57,542 nucleotides of DNA, from NCBI GenBank assembly GCA_035553515.1, contig DATNDG010000126.1:1-57542 (forward strand), given 5' to 3'. Under the pieces are notes generated by a model. That model searched no databases. It was not told where the DNA came from and saw only the letters and a program-made list of their open reading frames with translations. This document shows positions 15,419 to 22,895 of the stretch, in pieces; positions within the stretch are counted from its first letter, which is position 1; every line of letters starts with the position of its first letter. The position numbers were made by a program, and so were the translations under genes. This DNA comes from DAHUYF01 sp035553515 (lineage in GTDB: Bacteria > Pseudomonadota > Alphaproteobacteria > ATCC43930 > CGMCC-115725).

Positions 15419-17119
15419 TCAACCGGTCTTGGCTTCGCGCGGCGGCGCGGCATCGCCGCCGAGCCAGAGCTTCTCGATCGACGGCTTGCCGAAATAGTAG
15501 CCCTGGAGCAAGCCCACGCCCTCGCGGCGCAGGATCGCCGCTTCGTGCGCCGTCTCGACGCATTCGGCGACCGTGCTGAGGCCGAGGCCGCTGGCGAGGC
15601 CGACCAGGTGGCGCAGGAAGACCTGGTTGTCGTAGTTCTGGCCGAGATTGCGCACGAAGGAACCGTCGATCTTGACGGTGTCGACGGCGAGCGCCTGGAG
15701 ATGGCGCAACGAGGTGAAGCCCGCGCCGAAATCGTCGAGCGCGATGCGGCAGCCGAGCTCGCGCAGCGAGCCGACGAAGCGTGCGGACTCTTCGATGTCG
15801 TGCAGCGCGGCGGTCTCGGTGATCTCGACGACCAGACGCCGGGCGAGCTCTGGGCGGCCCTTCAGCAAGGTGGTCACGGCCCTGAGCCAGGAATAATCCG
15901 TGGCGGTGAGGCCGGAGATGTTGAAGCCGAGGCAGATGCCGGGATGCGCCTCGACCTCGCTCACCGCGAGTTCGAGCACATAGCGGTCGATGACGCGGAT
16001 GAAGCCCAGCTGTTCGATGATCGGCACGAATTCCGCGGCGGAAACCACGCTGCCATCCTCGGCGATCATGCGCAGCAGGCATTCGTAATAATCGACGCCG
16101 CCGCCATTGGCGTCCACGACCGGCTGATAGGCGAAGACCAGACGGTTTTCGCGCAGTGCGCGCTGCACGCGTTCGCCGAGCGCCATGCCCATGCGATGCT
16201 GGCGACGCTGCTCCTCGGAGAGGCGATAGGGGATGAAGCAGTTGCGGCCGGCCCGCTTCGCCTCGGCGAGCGCGGTCTCGGCGCGGGTCATCACCTCGTA
16301 GGAAGTCTTGGCCTGCTCGGGGAAGGTGGCGCTGCCGATCGACACCGTGACATAGACCGGACCCGAAGCGGTCATGATCGGCGCGTGGCTCACCGCGGTC
16401 AGGATCTTCTCCGCCGCGATGGCGACATGCTCCTCCGGGCAATTGGCGAGTACGATGCCGAAGCGATCGCCGCCGACGCGGCCGATGACGTCGCTCACCC
16501 TGAGGCAACGGTCGAGCCGCTGGCCGACGGCGACGATGACCGCGTCCGCCGCCTCGTGGCCGAGCGCGTCGTTGACCGCGGTGAGCTTGTCGATGCCGAC
16601 CGCCAGATAGGCTCCCGCGCTGCCCGAGCGCAAGCTCGAGGAGACGATATGGTCGAGCGCCTCGCGCAGACGCTTCTTGTTGAAATGGCCGGTGAGCTCG
16701 TCGTAGTTGGCGGCGTGCTCGAGGCGCAGTTCCTGCGCCTTGCGGCCGGTGATCAGCCGCCAGATGCCATGCATGCGGACCGGTCGGCCATCGCCGTCGA
16801 AGACGGCGGTGCCGCGGTCGTGCACCCAGGCGAAGCCGCCGTTCTCGACGCGCACGCGGAATTCGCAATCGAAGGTGGCGCGGCGCGTCCAATGCGCATT
16901 GAGGCGCTGCTGGCGCAGCAGCAGATCGTCCGGATTGAGTCGACCCGCGAGCGCGCGGCCGGTAGCGATCACCCCGACATCGGCGATGCCAAGCATCGCC
17001 GTGACCGAGCCGTGCCAGTCGATCGCGTCGGTCGCGAGATCCCAGTCATAAGCGACATCGCCGGCGGCGGTGAGAGCGGCCTCCAAGCGATGCGGCGCGT
17101 CTTGATCGTCCCGGGCCAT
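15419..17119 (-). CDS. PAS-GGDEF-EAL cyclic di-GMP protein
   Basis: The protein is about 566 residues with no membrane segment. A PAS domain (about residues 10-125, YDWDLATDAIDWHGSV to the GIWRLITGRK end) is followed by a GGDEF domain whose active site is GGDRF instead of GGDEF, so cyclase activity is doubtful. The EAL domain has ECL in place of EAL, but NISG, ITET, DDFGAG, KIDGSFV, AECVE and QGYYFGKP are kept. A phosphodiesterase with a regulatory GGDEF domain is likely. ATG 17119 is used; GTG 17155 is an alternative. Confidence 0.88.
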   Translation of the reverse strand: MARDDQDAPHRLEAALTAAGDVAYDWDLATDAIDWHGSVTAMLGIADVGVIATGRALAGRLNPDDLLLRQQRLNAHWTRRATFDCEFRVRVENGGFAWVHDRGTAVFDGDGRPVRMHGIWRLITGRKAQELRLEHAANYDELTGHFNKKRLREALDHIVSSSLRSGSAGAYLAVGIDKLTAVNDALGHEAADAVIVAVGQRLDRCLRVSDVIGRVGGDRFGIVLANCPEEHVAIAAEKILTAVSHAPIMTASGPVYVTVSIGSATFPEQAKTSYEVMTRAETALAEAKRAGRNCFIPYRLSEEQRRQHRMGMALGERVQRALRENRLVFAYQPVVDANGGGVDYYECLLRMIAEDGSVVSAAEFVPIIEQLGFIRVIDRYVLELAVSEVEAHPGICLGFNISGLTATDYSWLRAVTTLLKGRPELARRLVVEITETAALHDIEESARFVGSLRELGCRIALDDFGAGFTSLRHLQALAVDTVKIDGSFVRNLGQNYDNQVFLRHLVGLASGLGLSTVAECVETAHEAAILRREGVGLLQGYYFGKPSIEKLWLGGDAAPPREAKTG

Positions 17120-17237
17120 TGTCGAGGTGCTCACCACATCGATGCGGGCGATCACTCAATCATGGCGACGCCCTGCTAACTTGCTGCCGAGCGTAGTCCT
17201 GACGAATTGATGAAACCTTAAATCGCAAGCAACGATT

Positions 17238-17256
17238 CGCCCTCTTTAGGAGGGCG
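17238..17256 (-). terminator. Hairpin at the end of the RutD-like hydrolase gene
   Basis: CGCCCTC (17238-17244) and GAGGGCG (17250-17256) are perfect inverted arms around the hydrolase stop codon (TAA at 17248-17246). No T-run follows, so it is terminator-like or stabilises the mRNA end. Confidence 0.4.
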
Positions 17257-18046
17257 TGTGCGCCTCAAGGAAGGGGAGCACGGCTTGGTTAAATTCGCGT
17301 GACATTACCTGCGTGAAGCAATGCCCGCCCTGCGCGAAGAACTTGGCCTCGGCGCCAGGAATGAGTCGGGCGAGCTCTTCGGAGAAATATGCAGGGGTCA
17401 TCACGTCGTCTTGTGCGGCAACGATCAGGGCCGGGGTGCGGATACGTGCGAGATCGGCAGTGCGGTCGAAAGCCAGCACGGCGTCGATGCGGCTCAGCAC
17501 GACGTCGGGCGGCGAAAAGGTGGCAAGCGCCTGCGCCTCGAGCTGGCGCAGCTTCTCGTTGTTCCGCGCGACCCAGAACGGCGGATAGAACAGCAAGGTC
17601 GCCGCCTGGAGATAGGTTGCCGGGCCCAACCGCGCGAGGATCTCCTTGCGCAGCGCAAAGAGCCGGCGGAAATAGGCGTCGGCCTTGGTCCAGCTCGCGG
17701 CGACGACGATGCTGGCGAGGCGCTCGGGATGCTCGGCGGCGAGCACCTGCGCGATGGCGCCGCCGGCCGAATGGCCGACGACATGGGCGCGATCGATGGC
17801 GAGCGCATCCATCAGCCGGACGACGTCGTCGGCCAGGCGCTCTATCGTATAGGAGATGCGGCTGTGGTCGCTCTGCCCGACCCCGCGATGGTCGAAGAGC
17901 ACCGCCTCGAACCGCTTGGAGAAACTCGGGATCTGCTCGCGCCAGTAGGCGCCGGCGCCATTGAGGCCGCTGACGAAGAGTACCGGGAAGCCGGCGCCGT
18001 GCCGCTCGCAATAGAGATGGCAATCGCCGATCGAAACACGCGGCAT
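17246..18046 (-). CDS. Alpha/beta hydrolase, RutD/3-oxoadipate enol-lactonase-like
   Basis: The 266-residue serine hydrolase opens with SGLNGAGAYWREQ and LFDHRGVGQSD, has the nucleophile elbow VVGHSAGGAIAQ (Ser about 93), the Asp in AAQDDVMTPA and the His in AQGGHCFTQV. The pattern GLxGxGxYW plus a helical cap with LFYPPFWVARN resembles RutD (carbamate hydrolase) and PcaD. No rut genes are near. The pca operon at 45-49 kb lacks pcaD, so a role as enol-lactonase in trans is possible but not shown. Confidence 0.82.
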   Translation of the reverse strand: MPRVSIGDCHLYCERHGAGFPVLFVSGLNGAGAYWREQIPSFSKRFEAVLFDHRGVGQSDHSRISYTIERLADDVVRLMDALAIDRAHVVGHSAGGAIAQVLAAEHPERLASIVVAASWTKADAYFRRLFALRKEILARLGPATYLQAATLLFYPPFWVARNNEKLRQLEAQALATFSPPDVVLSRIDAVLAFDRTADLARIRTPALIVAAQDDVMTPAYFSEELARLIPGAEAKFFAQGGHCFTQVMSREFNQAVLPFLEAHTPS

Positions 18047-18235
18047 GGCGAAGAGTATCCCGGCCGGCCAGGGTAAGTCGCTCGTTTACCGTTCGCAGCC
18101 CCGCCTGTCAAACGACGGCAAGGATGGCCTGCCATGCGTCGCCGGCCGGTCGCTTGCAAGGCCGATGCCTCGCCCCGCCGCTCAAGCGACGCGCGCGCGA
18201 GCGCGTTTGCTGCGAAGCCGGGGGTCGGCGGAACC

Positions 18236-18667
18236 TCATCCCGCAAAGAGTGTTAGCGCTCCGGCGATTGAACCAAAAAATTCTACCGAGAGCGGCGGGC
18301 TGAGATCAGCCGTGGCCGAAGCGGGCGGCGATACAGGCGAGGCGGAGGCGGGCGGAAATCCCATGACAGGAGGACGGAGCTCGGCGTCGCGCTTCAGCGA
18401 CTCTCGCGGGAGCCGCGGCGCTGTTTCCGGCAAACACGTCTCGCCCTTTAATTGCCACAGCTCGACAAACATTCCACCGTCGCTTTCTACGAATTTCGCG
18501 CTACTCTTCCGGTATTCGAGAAATCTGCGGTGCAACCGTCTGAGTGTTGGTCGGCGCGAAATCTGGTTGAAGTCATCGGCAGTCTCGCCTACCTTTACTT
18601 CTGATCGGGCCGTTGCACGAAACTCGTCGACCAGCATCGGACCCGGCCATATGCACCTTCCTGTCAT
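18236..18667 (-). CDS. Hypothetical protein, lower-GC region
   Basis: The 143-residue frame from ATG 18667 looks more protein-like than the overlapping plus-strand frame: VDEFRATARSEVKVGETADDFNQI, then LHRRFLEYRKSSAKFVESDGG, split here for length, with a low-complexity Pro/Ser/Ala end. The segment has lower GC than its neighbours and no strong RBS. I do not recognise it. The 189 bases between it and the RutD-like start (18047-18235) show no gene. It is divergent from the XRE regulator, which may control it. Confidence 0.35.
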   Translation of the reverse strand: MTGRCIWPGPMLVDEFRATARSEVKVGETADDFNQISRRPTLRRLHRRFLEYRKSSAKFVESDGGMFVELWQLKGETCLPETAPRLPRESLKRDAELRPPVMGFPPASASPVSPPASATADLSPPLSVEFFGSIAGALTLFAG

Positions 18668-18742
18668 CGCACGTTGCCCTGGTGGCTTGTCGGGCGCCCT
18701 CCGGCGGACCGATCCTCCCCCTCTTGCTCGATCAGCAACCCC

Positions 18743-19126
18743 ATGAGCGCAACGGAAACCAAGCGAACCACAAGCCGGACGCAAGACATTGATCGTCACG
18801 TCGGTGCCCGGATCCGGGAGCGGCGGATCATGCTCGGCTTGACCCAGCAACAGCTCGCCGACCTCATCGGAGTCACCTATCAGCAAGCGCACAAATACGA
18901 GCGCGGCATCAACCGCGTCTCGGCCGGCCGACTGTTCGAGATCGCCCGGGTGCTGAGCGTGCCGGTGAGTTATTTCTTCGAAGGGCTCGACAATCAGAGC
19001 GGACGGCCGGTGAGCCAGCGCGAGCGCATGTGCCTGGAGCTGGCGCGGAATTTCGCCCAGATCCCCAATGAACGGCACCAGGAAGCGCTGAGTCAGCTGG
19101 CGCGCGCGCTCGCCACGCAGCACTAG
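18743..19126 (+). CDS. XRE-family transcriptional regulator
   Basis: The 127-residue protein has a Cro/C1 helix-turn-helix at about residues 20-75 (RIRERRIMLGLTQQQLADLIG, recognition helix VTYQQAHKYERG, then LFEIARVLSVPVSYFFEGL). This compact type, with YQQxxKYExG, is common in alphaproteobacteria. The C-terminal 45 residues are helical (LELARNFAQIPNERHQEALSQLARAL). Start is ATG 18743. The target is not known; it may control itself or the divergent 18667 gene. Confidence 0.9.
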   Translation: MSATETKRTTSRTQDIDRHVGARIRERRIMLGLTQQQLADLIGVTYQQAHKYERGINRVSAGRLFEIARVLSVPVSYFFEGLDNQSGRPVSQRERMCLELARNFAQIPNERHQEALSQLARALATQH

Positions 19127-19173
19127 TCCCGAGGCACGGCGCGCGATCGCAGCGCAGCGCCTCGCAGACGCGA

Positions 19174-19198
19174 AACGGGCCGCAGCGTGCGGCCCGTT
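19174..19198. terminator. Bidirectional terminator hairpin
   Basis: AACGGGCCGCA (19174-19184) and TGCGGCCCGTT (19188-19198) form a perfect 11-bp stem with a 3-base loop. It lies between the ends of the convergent XRE and DUF1328 genes and carries short A and T runs at its base, so it can serve both. Confidence 0.75.
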
Positions 19199-19219
19199 CC
19201 CGGCAAACCGGTTGATGCC

Positions 19220-19399
19220 TCAGATCGGCGGCGGTCCGCGCCGGCGCGCCATGCCCATGAAGAGCGCAACCAGGAAGATGACGAGGAAGATGAAGAACAG
19301 CACCTTGGCGATCCCTGCCGCGGTCGCCGCGATGCCGCCGAAGCCCAGGATCCCCGCGATGATCGCGATGACCAGGAACACCACGGCCCAGTAGAGCAT
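19220..19399 (-). CDS. DUF1328 (YtjA) small membrane protein
   Basis: The 59-residue protein begins MLYWAVVFLVIAIIAGILGF and continues with GGIAATAAGIAKVLFFIFLV, two hydrophobic helices, ending in a basic tail MARRRGPPPI. This is the complete DUF1328/YtjA pattern (YWAxxFLxIAxIAxxxGF, GxA, FLVxFxxxL). Such inner-membrane proteins are often stress-induced; function unknown. RBS GAGGAGGA just before the ATG is very strong. Confidence 0.9.
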   Translation of the reverse strand: MLYWAVVFLVIAIIAGILGFGGIAATAAGIAKVLFFIFLVIFLVALFMGMARRRGPPPI

Positions 19400-19524
19400 G
19401 CGTGTCCTCCTCTCACACTGCTAGAGGGGAACACGACGCCTCGCCGACCGGTTCCGCGGCTCCAGCCGGCGCTCACCGGCGGGGAGAAAGGCGCCCGACT
19501 TGCCGCTGCGGGCGTGCGGCGCGG

Positions 19525-19695
19525 CTACAAATCGGCCAGCCGCACCCAGGCGCCGACAGCAGTGGCAAGGACGAGACCAATGGCGATATTGGCGGGCGCC
19601 GTGCTGCCCGAGAGCAGCAGCCAGAGCAGCAATACGCCGCCGGCGACGGCGACGCCGCCGACCAGCGAGGCGACGGAGCGCTTCAGCTTGGCCAT
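19525..19695 (-). CDS. Small two-helix membrane protein, coupled to sterol desaturase
   Basis: The 56-residue protein starts MAKLKRSVASLVGGVAVAGG, followed by VLLLWLLLSGSTAPANIAIG and LVLATAVGAWVRLADL. The LLWLLLSGSxxPANxxxGLVLA stretch resembles the N-terminus of MnhE/MrpE antiporter subunits, but the protein is far too short to be one. Its ATG begins four bases after the desaturase stop (TGAGCCATG), so it is the coupled last gene of that operon. No Mrp genes are near. Confidence 0.6.
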   Translation of the reverse strand: MAKLKRSVASLVGGVAVAGGVLLLWLLLSGSTAPANIAIGLVLATAVGAWVRLADL

Positions 19696-19698
19696 GGC

Positions 19699-20460
19699 TC
19701 AGGCTCCGAGCCGTGCGGTGAACGGATCGTCCGTGCCGGCGCGGGTGCGGCGCAGGTCCATCTTCACGAAACGCGCATCGTAGCCATTGAAGACGTGGCC
19801 CAAGAGGCCGCGGTCGAGATCGCTGGTGCCGAACAGCCAATCGGCGATCGGGTAGGTCAGGTTCATGTTCCGCTCCATCATGATCGCCTGATTGTGATGC
19901 GCGATGTGATGGCGGCGGATGGTGTTGATGAACGGCACGTGCCGCACGATCCGGTCGTCGCGGATGTGGCAGCACCAATGGAAGAACTCGTAATTGAGGT
20001 AGACGCCGGCGGTCGTGCAGATGAGGAGCCAGGCGGCATTGCTCGACCAGAGCAGGAAGAGCAGCGCCGCGCCCACCGCCGACATGGCGATGAAGGTGAC
20101 GAGCGCATAGGGCGGGAAGAAGGTGATGCGGAAGTCGCGCGCATCGGCGACGAAGGGATCGGAATCGGTGAAGAACTGATGGTGCGCCAGAGTGTGGCGC
20201 TTGTAGATGCCCATGAACCCCTTCACCGGCCGGTGCATGATGAAGCGGTGGATCCACCACTCGAAGAGGTTGCACAGCAGGAACACCGCCGGCACCACCA
20301 GCCATTCCGCCGCCGAGGGGGCGTGGATATAGCCCGTCGCGTACCAGATAGTGGCGCCGCCGAGGGCGTAGATCAGCGCCACATGCGCCCAACCATGGTA
20401 CCAGGGCGAGATGCGCTCGCGGTAATCCGCCTGGAACGCCGCCTGCCGTTTGCCCATCAT
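19699..20460 (-). CDS. Sterol desaturase / fatty acid hydroxylase family protein
   Basis: The 253-residue membrane diiron enzyme has the three His boxes of the superfamily: HRFIMH (about residue 66), HTLAHH and HHIAHH, with about four transmembrane helices (for example LVVPAVFLLCNLFEWW and SAVGAALLFLLW). It would hydroxylate or desaturate a lipid at the inner membrane; substrate unknown. GGGAGGCGAAG before ATG 20460 sets the start. The palindromic element CTAATATATCAG lies 27 bases upstream. Confidence 0.88.
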   Translation of the reverse strand: MMGKRQAAFQADYRERISPWYHGWAHVALIYALGGATIWYATGYIHAPSAAEWLVVPAVFLLCNLFEWWIHRFIMHRPVKGFMGIYKRHTLAHHQFFTDSDPFVADARDFRITFFPPYALVTFIAMSAVGAALLFLLWSSNAAWLLICTTAGVYLNYEFFHWCCHIRDDRIVRHVPFINTIRRHHIAHHNQAIMMERNMNLTYPIADWLFGTSDLDRGLLGHVFNGYDARFVKMDLRRTRAGTDDPFTARLGA

Positions 20461-20486
20461 GGCTTCGCCTCCCAACAGATGTATCA

Positions 20487-20498
20487 CTAATATATCAG
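20487..20498. promoter_or_regulatory. AT-rich near-palindrome upstream of sterol desaturase
   Basis: CTAATATATCAG is palindromic at five of six positions per arm. Its last nine bases, ATATATCAG, recur upstream of the alcohol dehydrogenase at 22640-22648. It may be a GntR operator, or part of the -10 region of the minus-strand promoter. Confidence 0.45.
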
Positions 20499-20527
20499 AC
20501 TCGCCGGGGCGCGGCAATCCGTCGAAT

Positions 20528-21235
20528 TCACGTCCCCGACTCGGCCGTCGCGCGGGCGAAGGCCTCGATATAGTCGATGAGCCGGTCCGAGGCTGCGGCA
20601 GCCGCGGCCGCTTCGCCCGAGGCCACCGCCCGCGCCACCTCGGCATGAAGCCGCGCGGCGAGCGGCAGATCGGCGACGGCGCGGTAATGGATGTACCAGA
20701 AGCGGCGCGAGAGCCCATGCATCAGCACCATCGCCGCGGCGGCGAACTCGTTGCGCGCCGCTTCGAGCATGAGCAGGTTGAAATCGCGGTCGAGCCGCAT
20801 GAAGCCCAGATCGTCATTGCCGCGCGCCGCCTGCTCCATCCCGGCGGCGATCTCGGCCAGGCGGCGGCGCTGCGCCTCCCCGGCCCGGCGCGCTGCCGAA
20901 CGCGCCAGCAACCGCTCGACCTCGCGGCGCAGCTCGAGCAGACGAAGCTGCGTGGTCAAATTCTCCGCGGCCACGACGATGCCGCGGCGCGGCAGGATGG
21001 TGACGAGCCGCTCTCGCGCGAGGCGATGCAAGGCTTCGCGGATCGGCGTGCGGCCGATGCCGAGCCGGGAGGCCAGCGAGGCTTCGGTGACCGCCGCACC
21101 GGGGGCGAGCTGGAGCGTCACGATCAGCTCCTCGAGCTCGCGATAGGCGCGCTCGGTCAGGCTCTCGGCGCTCTCCTCGGCCCGGGCGCGACGCCGCGCC
21201 GCGGCGAGCCTAGCGGTGCTCGCGGAGCGCGGCAT
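20528..21235 (-). CDS. GntR-family transcriptional regulator (FCD domain)
   Basis: The 235-residue protein has a winged helix domain at about residues 20-85 (ERAYRELEELIVTLQLAPG, then LASRLGIGRTPIREALHRLA and LPRRGIVVA), followed by a helical FCD ligand domain with the DRDFNLLMLEAARNEF and HAEVARAVASGE metal/ligand motifs. It probably controls the flanking desaturase and alcohol dehydrogenase genes in response to a small acid or metal-bound ligand. ATG 21235 overlaps the DUF6166 gene end by 26 bases, so the two are coupled. Confidence 0.9.
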   Translation of the reverse strand: MPRSASTARLAAARRRARAEESAESLTERAYRELEELIVTLQLAPGAAVTEASLASRLGIGRTPIREALHRLARERLVTILPRRGIVVAAENLTTQLRLLELRREVERLLARSAARRAGEAQRRRLAEIAAGMEQAARGNDDLGFMRLDRDFNLLMLEAARNEFAAAAMVLMHGLSRRFWYIHYRAVADLPLAARLHAEVARAVASGEAAAAAAASDRLIDYIEAFARATAESGT

Positions 21236-21503
21236 CGATATCGGCGGAAGTGAGCCGCCACGCATTGTCGAGATGCGCCACCACCTCGCGCATGAAGCGC
21301 TCGTACTGGCGGAGCGCCGCCTGATCGTCGCCGAGATGATCGGCGAGCAGCGCCAGCGCGAGCTGCGCCGGACCGGCGCCCTCATAGGTCCATTCGAAGC
21401 CCGCCTTCGACAACAGGCGCAGATCGCGGCGCGCGGGCAGCGGCTTGCCGTCGACGGTGACGACCGCGCCATCGAGACTCCTGCCCCCCTCATAGATCTT
21501 CAT
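21210..21503 (-). CDS. DUF6166 domain protein
   Basis: The 97-residue protein MKIYEGGRSLDGAVVTVDGK has the look of DUF6166: a YEG-GxRS start, LPxRxDLRxLSKAGFEWTYEG in the middle, split here, then GPAQLALALLADHLGD, which is helical. Cytoplasmic, function unknown. RBS GAGG is eight bases before the ATG. It lies between the alcohol dehydrogenase and the GntR regulator in one minus-strand run. Confidence 0.75.
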   Translation of the reverse strand: MKIYEGGRSLDGAVVTVDGKPLPARRDLRLLSKAGFEWTYEGAGPAQLALALLADHLGDDQAALRQYERFMREVVAHLDNAWRLTSADIDAALREHR

Positions 21504-21512
21504 CGCTTCGCC

Positions 21513-22619
21513 TCACGCATCGAAGGTCACCACGGCACGGACGACTTCGCCCCGTTTCAGCGCCGCGAAGCCGTCATTGATCTCCTCCAGCGCGATGCGC
21601 CGGCTGACGAGCTCGTCGAGCTTGAGCATGCCGTCGAGATAGGCCTGGGCCAGCAGCGGAAAGTCGCGCTGTGGCCGCGCACCGCCATAGCTCGAGCGGC
21701 GGATGCGCTTCTCGCCCATCAGCGAGCCCCAGCGGAAAGCGACGTCGTCGGCGACATTGACCTTGCCCAGCCAGACGATCTCGCCACCGGGTCGCGCCGC
21801 CTCGGCGCTCAGGCGAAACGCGCGCGGATTGCCGGCGGCCTCGAACACATAGTCCGCGCCGCGGCCGCCGGTGAGATCCCGTATCGCCGCCAGCGGGTCG
21901 CCGGCGCCGGCCTCGATCACGTCGGTGGCGCCGACCCGGGCAGCGAGATCGAGCTTCCGCCGGTCGAGATCGACCGCGATGATCCGCCCGGCACCGGCGA
22001 GCCTTGCGCCCTGCACCGCACTCAGCCCCACCGCGCCGCAGCCGATGACCAGCGCGCTCGCGCCGTAGCTCATCCGCGCGATCCTGATCGCCGCACCGAC
22101 CCCGGTCATTACGCCGCAGCCGATGAGGCAGGCGCGATCGAATGGCATCTCGGCCGGCACGCGCACCGCGCTCTGCGCCGGCACGATGCAGTACTCGGCG
22201 AAGCTGCCGAGGAACATCAGGTGATGCAGCCGGTTGCCGCCGAGGCTGAGCCGGGCGGTGCCGTCGAACTGCAGCGCCTGGGGTCCGAGCCGCAGATAGG
22301 TCTCGCACAGGATGGGCTCGTCGCGCTCGCAATAGAAGCAGTGGCCGCAATGCGGATTCCACGACAGCACAACGGAATCGCCCAGAGCGAGCCCCTGCAC
22401 CTCGCCGCCCACCGCCTCGACCGTGCCCGCCGCCTCGTGGCCGAGCACAATCGGCATGGGATAGGCAAGCTGGCCATCGATGACCTCGAGATCGGTATGA
22501 CAGAGGCTGGTGGCGCGGATGCGCACCAGCGCGTCGCCGGGCCGCAGGCCGCCGAGCTCGACGGTCTCGATGCGGAGCGGCTGCCCCGGGCGATGCAGCA
22601 CCGCCGCACGGAATCTCAT
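21513..22619 (-). CDS. Zinc-dependent alcohol dehydrogenase (MDR family)
   Basis: The 368-residue medium-chain dehydrogenase has the catalytic zinc residues in SLCHTDLEV (Cys about 37) and GHEAAG (His about 60), four structural-zinc Cys in CGHCFYCERDEPILC, and the NAD-binding GCGAVGLSAVQGARLAGA. It is of the class III/aryl-alcohol type with SGNPHCGHC-like loop, here SWNPHCGHC. It oxidises an unknown alcohol in the cytoplasm. ATG 22619 has GGAGG ten bases upstream. It heads the run adh-DUF6166-gntR. Confidence 0.9.
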   Translation of the reverse strand: MRFRAAVLHRPGQPLRIETVELGGLRPGDALVRIRATSLCHTDLEVIDGQLAYPMPIVLGHEAAGTVEAVGGEVQGLALGDSVVLSWNPHCGHCFYCERDEPILCETYLRLGPQALQFDGTARLSLGGNRLHHLMFLGSFAEYCIVPAQSAVRVPAEMPFDRACLIGCGVMTGVGAAIRIARMSYGASALVIGCGAVGLSAVQGARLAGAGRIIAVDLDRRKLDLAARVGATDVIEAGAGDPLAAIRDLTGGRGADYVFEAAGNPRAFRLSAEAARPGGEIVWLGKVNVADDVAFRWGSLMGEKRIRRSSYGGARPQRDFPLLAQAYLDGMLKLDELVSRRIALEEINDGFAALKRGEVVRAVVTFDA

Positions 22620-22638
22620 GCGAGCCACGCCTCCGCGC

Positions 22639-22648
22639 GATATATCAG
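22639..22648. promoter_or_regulatory. ATATATCAG element upstream of alcohol dehydrogenase
   Basis: GATATATC (22639-22646) is a perfect palindrome, and ATATATCAG (22640-22648) is identical to nine bases upstream of the sterol desaturase. It is a candidate binding site of the GntR regulator encoded between the two genes. Confidence 0.45.
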
Positions 22649-22700
22649 CCGTATACCAAGCCGAGGCTAGGCGGCGCGGCGCCGATGGTCAATTCCGCTC

Positions 22701-22750
22701 TTGCCACGCTGCCGGAAAGTGCTATCAAACTTATGTCCCCGATCACGGGG
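22701..22750 (+). promoter_or_regulatory. Candidate promoter and leader hairpin of the MucR/cold-shock fusion gene
   Basis: TTGCCA (22701-22706) and TATCAA (22723-22728) are 16 bases apart; GCTATCAA also resembles alphaproteobacterial -10 elements. The transcript would have a leader of about 160 bases, long as in cold-shock genes, with CCCCG-ATCA-CGGGG at 22737-22750 near its start. Confidence 0.45.
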
Positions 22751-22895
22751 CGAATACACTTTTTCTGTTTCAACCACAGCGTAATTCGCGCGCGGCGGCG
22801 GATGAGCCTTCCCGGGCGGTGTTTACCCGCTAAGCGCGCTTGATGGTGCCGCTTCCTGTGACCCAGTTCAGCCGTTTGATCGGAAAGCCTAGCGC

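Noticed and set aside
15416..15421. Abutting stop codons TGATCA of phaR and the GGDEF-EAL gene
   Set aside because: A tight convergent arrangement, but probably a by-product of gene packing and not a signal.
17246..18046. True RutD of a pyrimidine (rut) operon
   Set aside because: No rutA, B, C, F or G gene is nearby, so only a RutD/PcaD-like hydrolase can be claimed.
18045..18746. Plus-strand frame over 18.0-18.7 kb
   Set aside because: It is Ser/Arg-rich with no recognisable pattern and no RBS; the minus-strand frame at 18236-18667 is more plausible.
19525..19695. Na+/H+ antiporter subunit E
   Set aside because: Only about 30 residues resemble MrpE, the protein is 56 residues, and no other Mrp genes are present.
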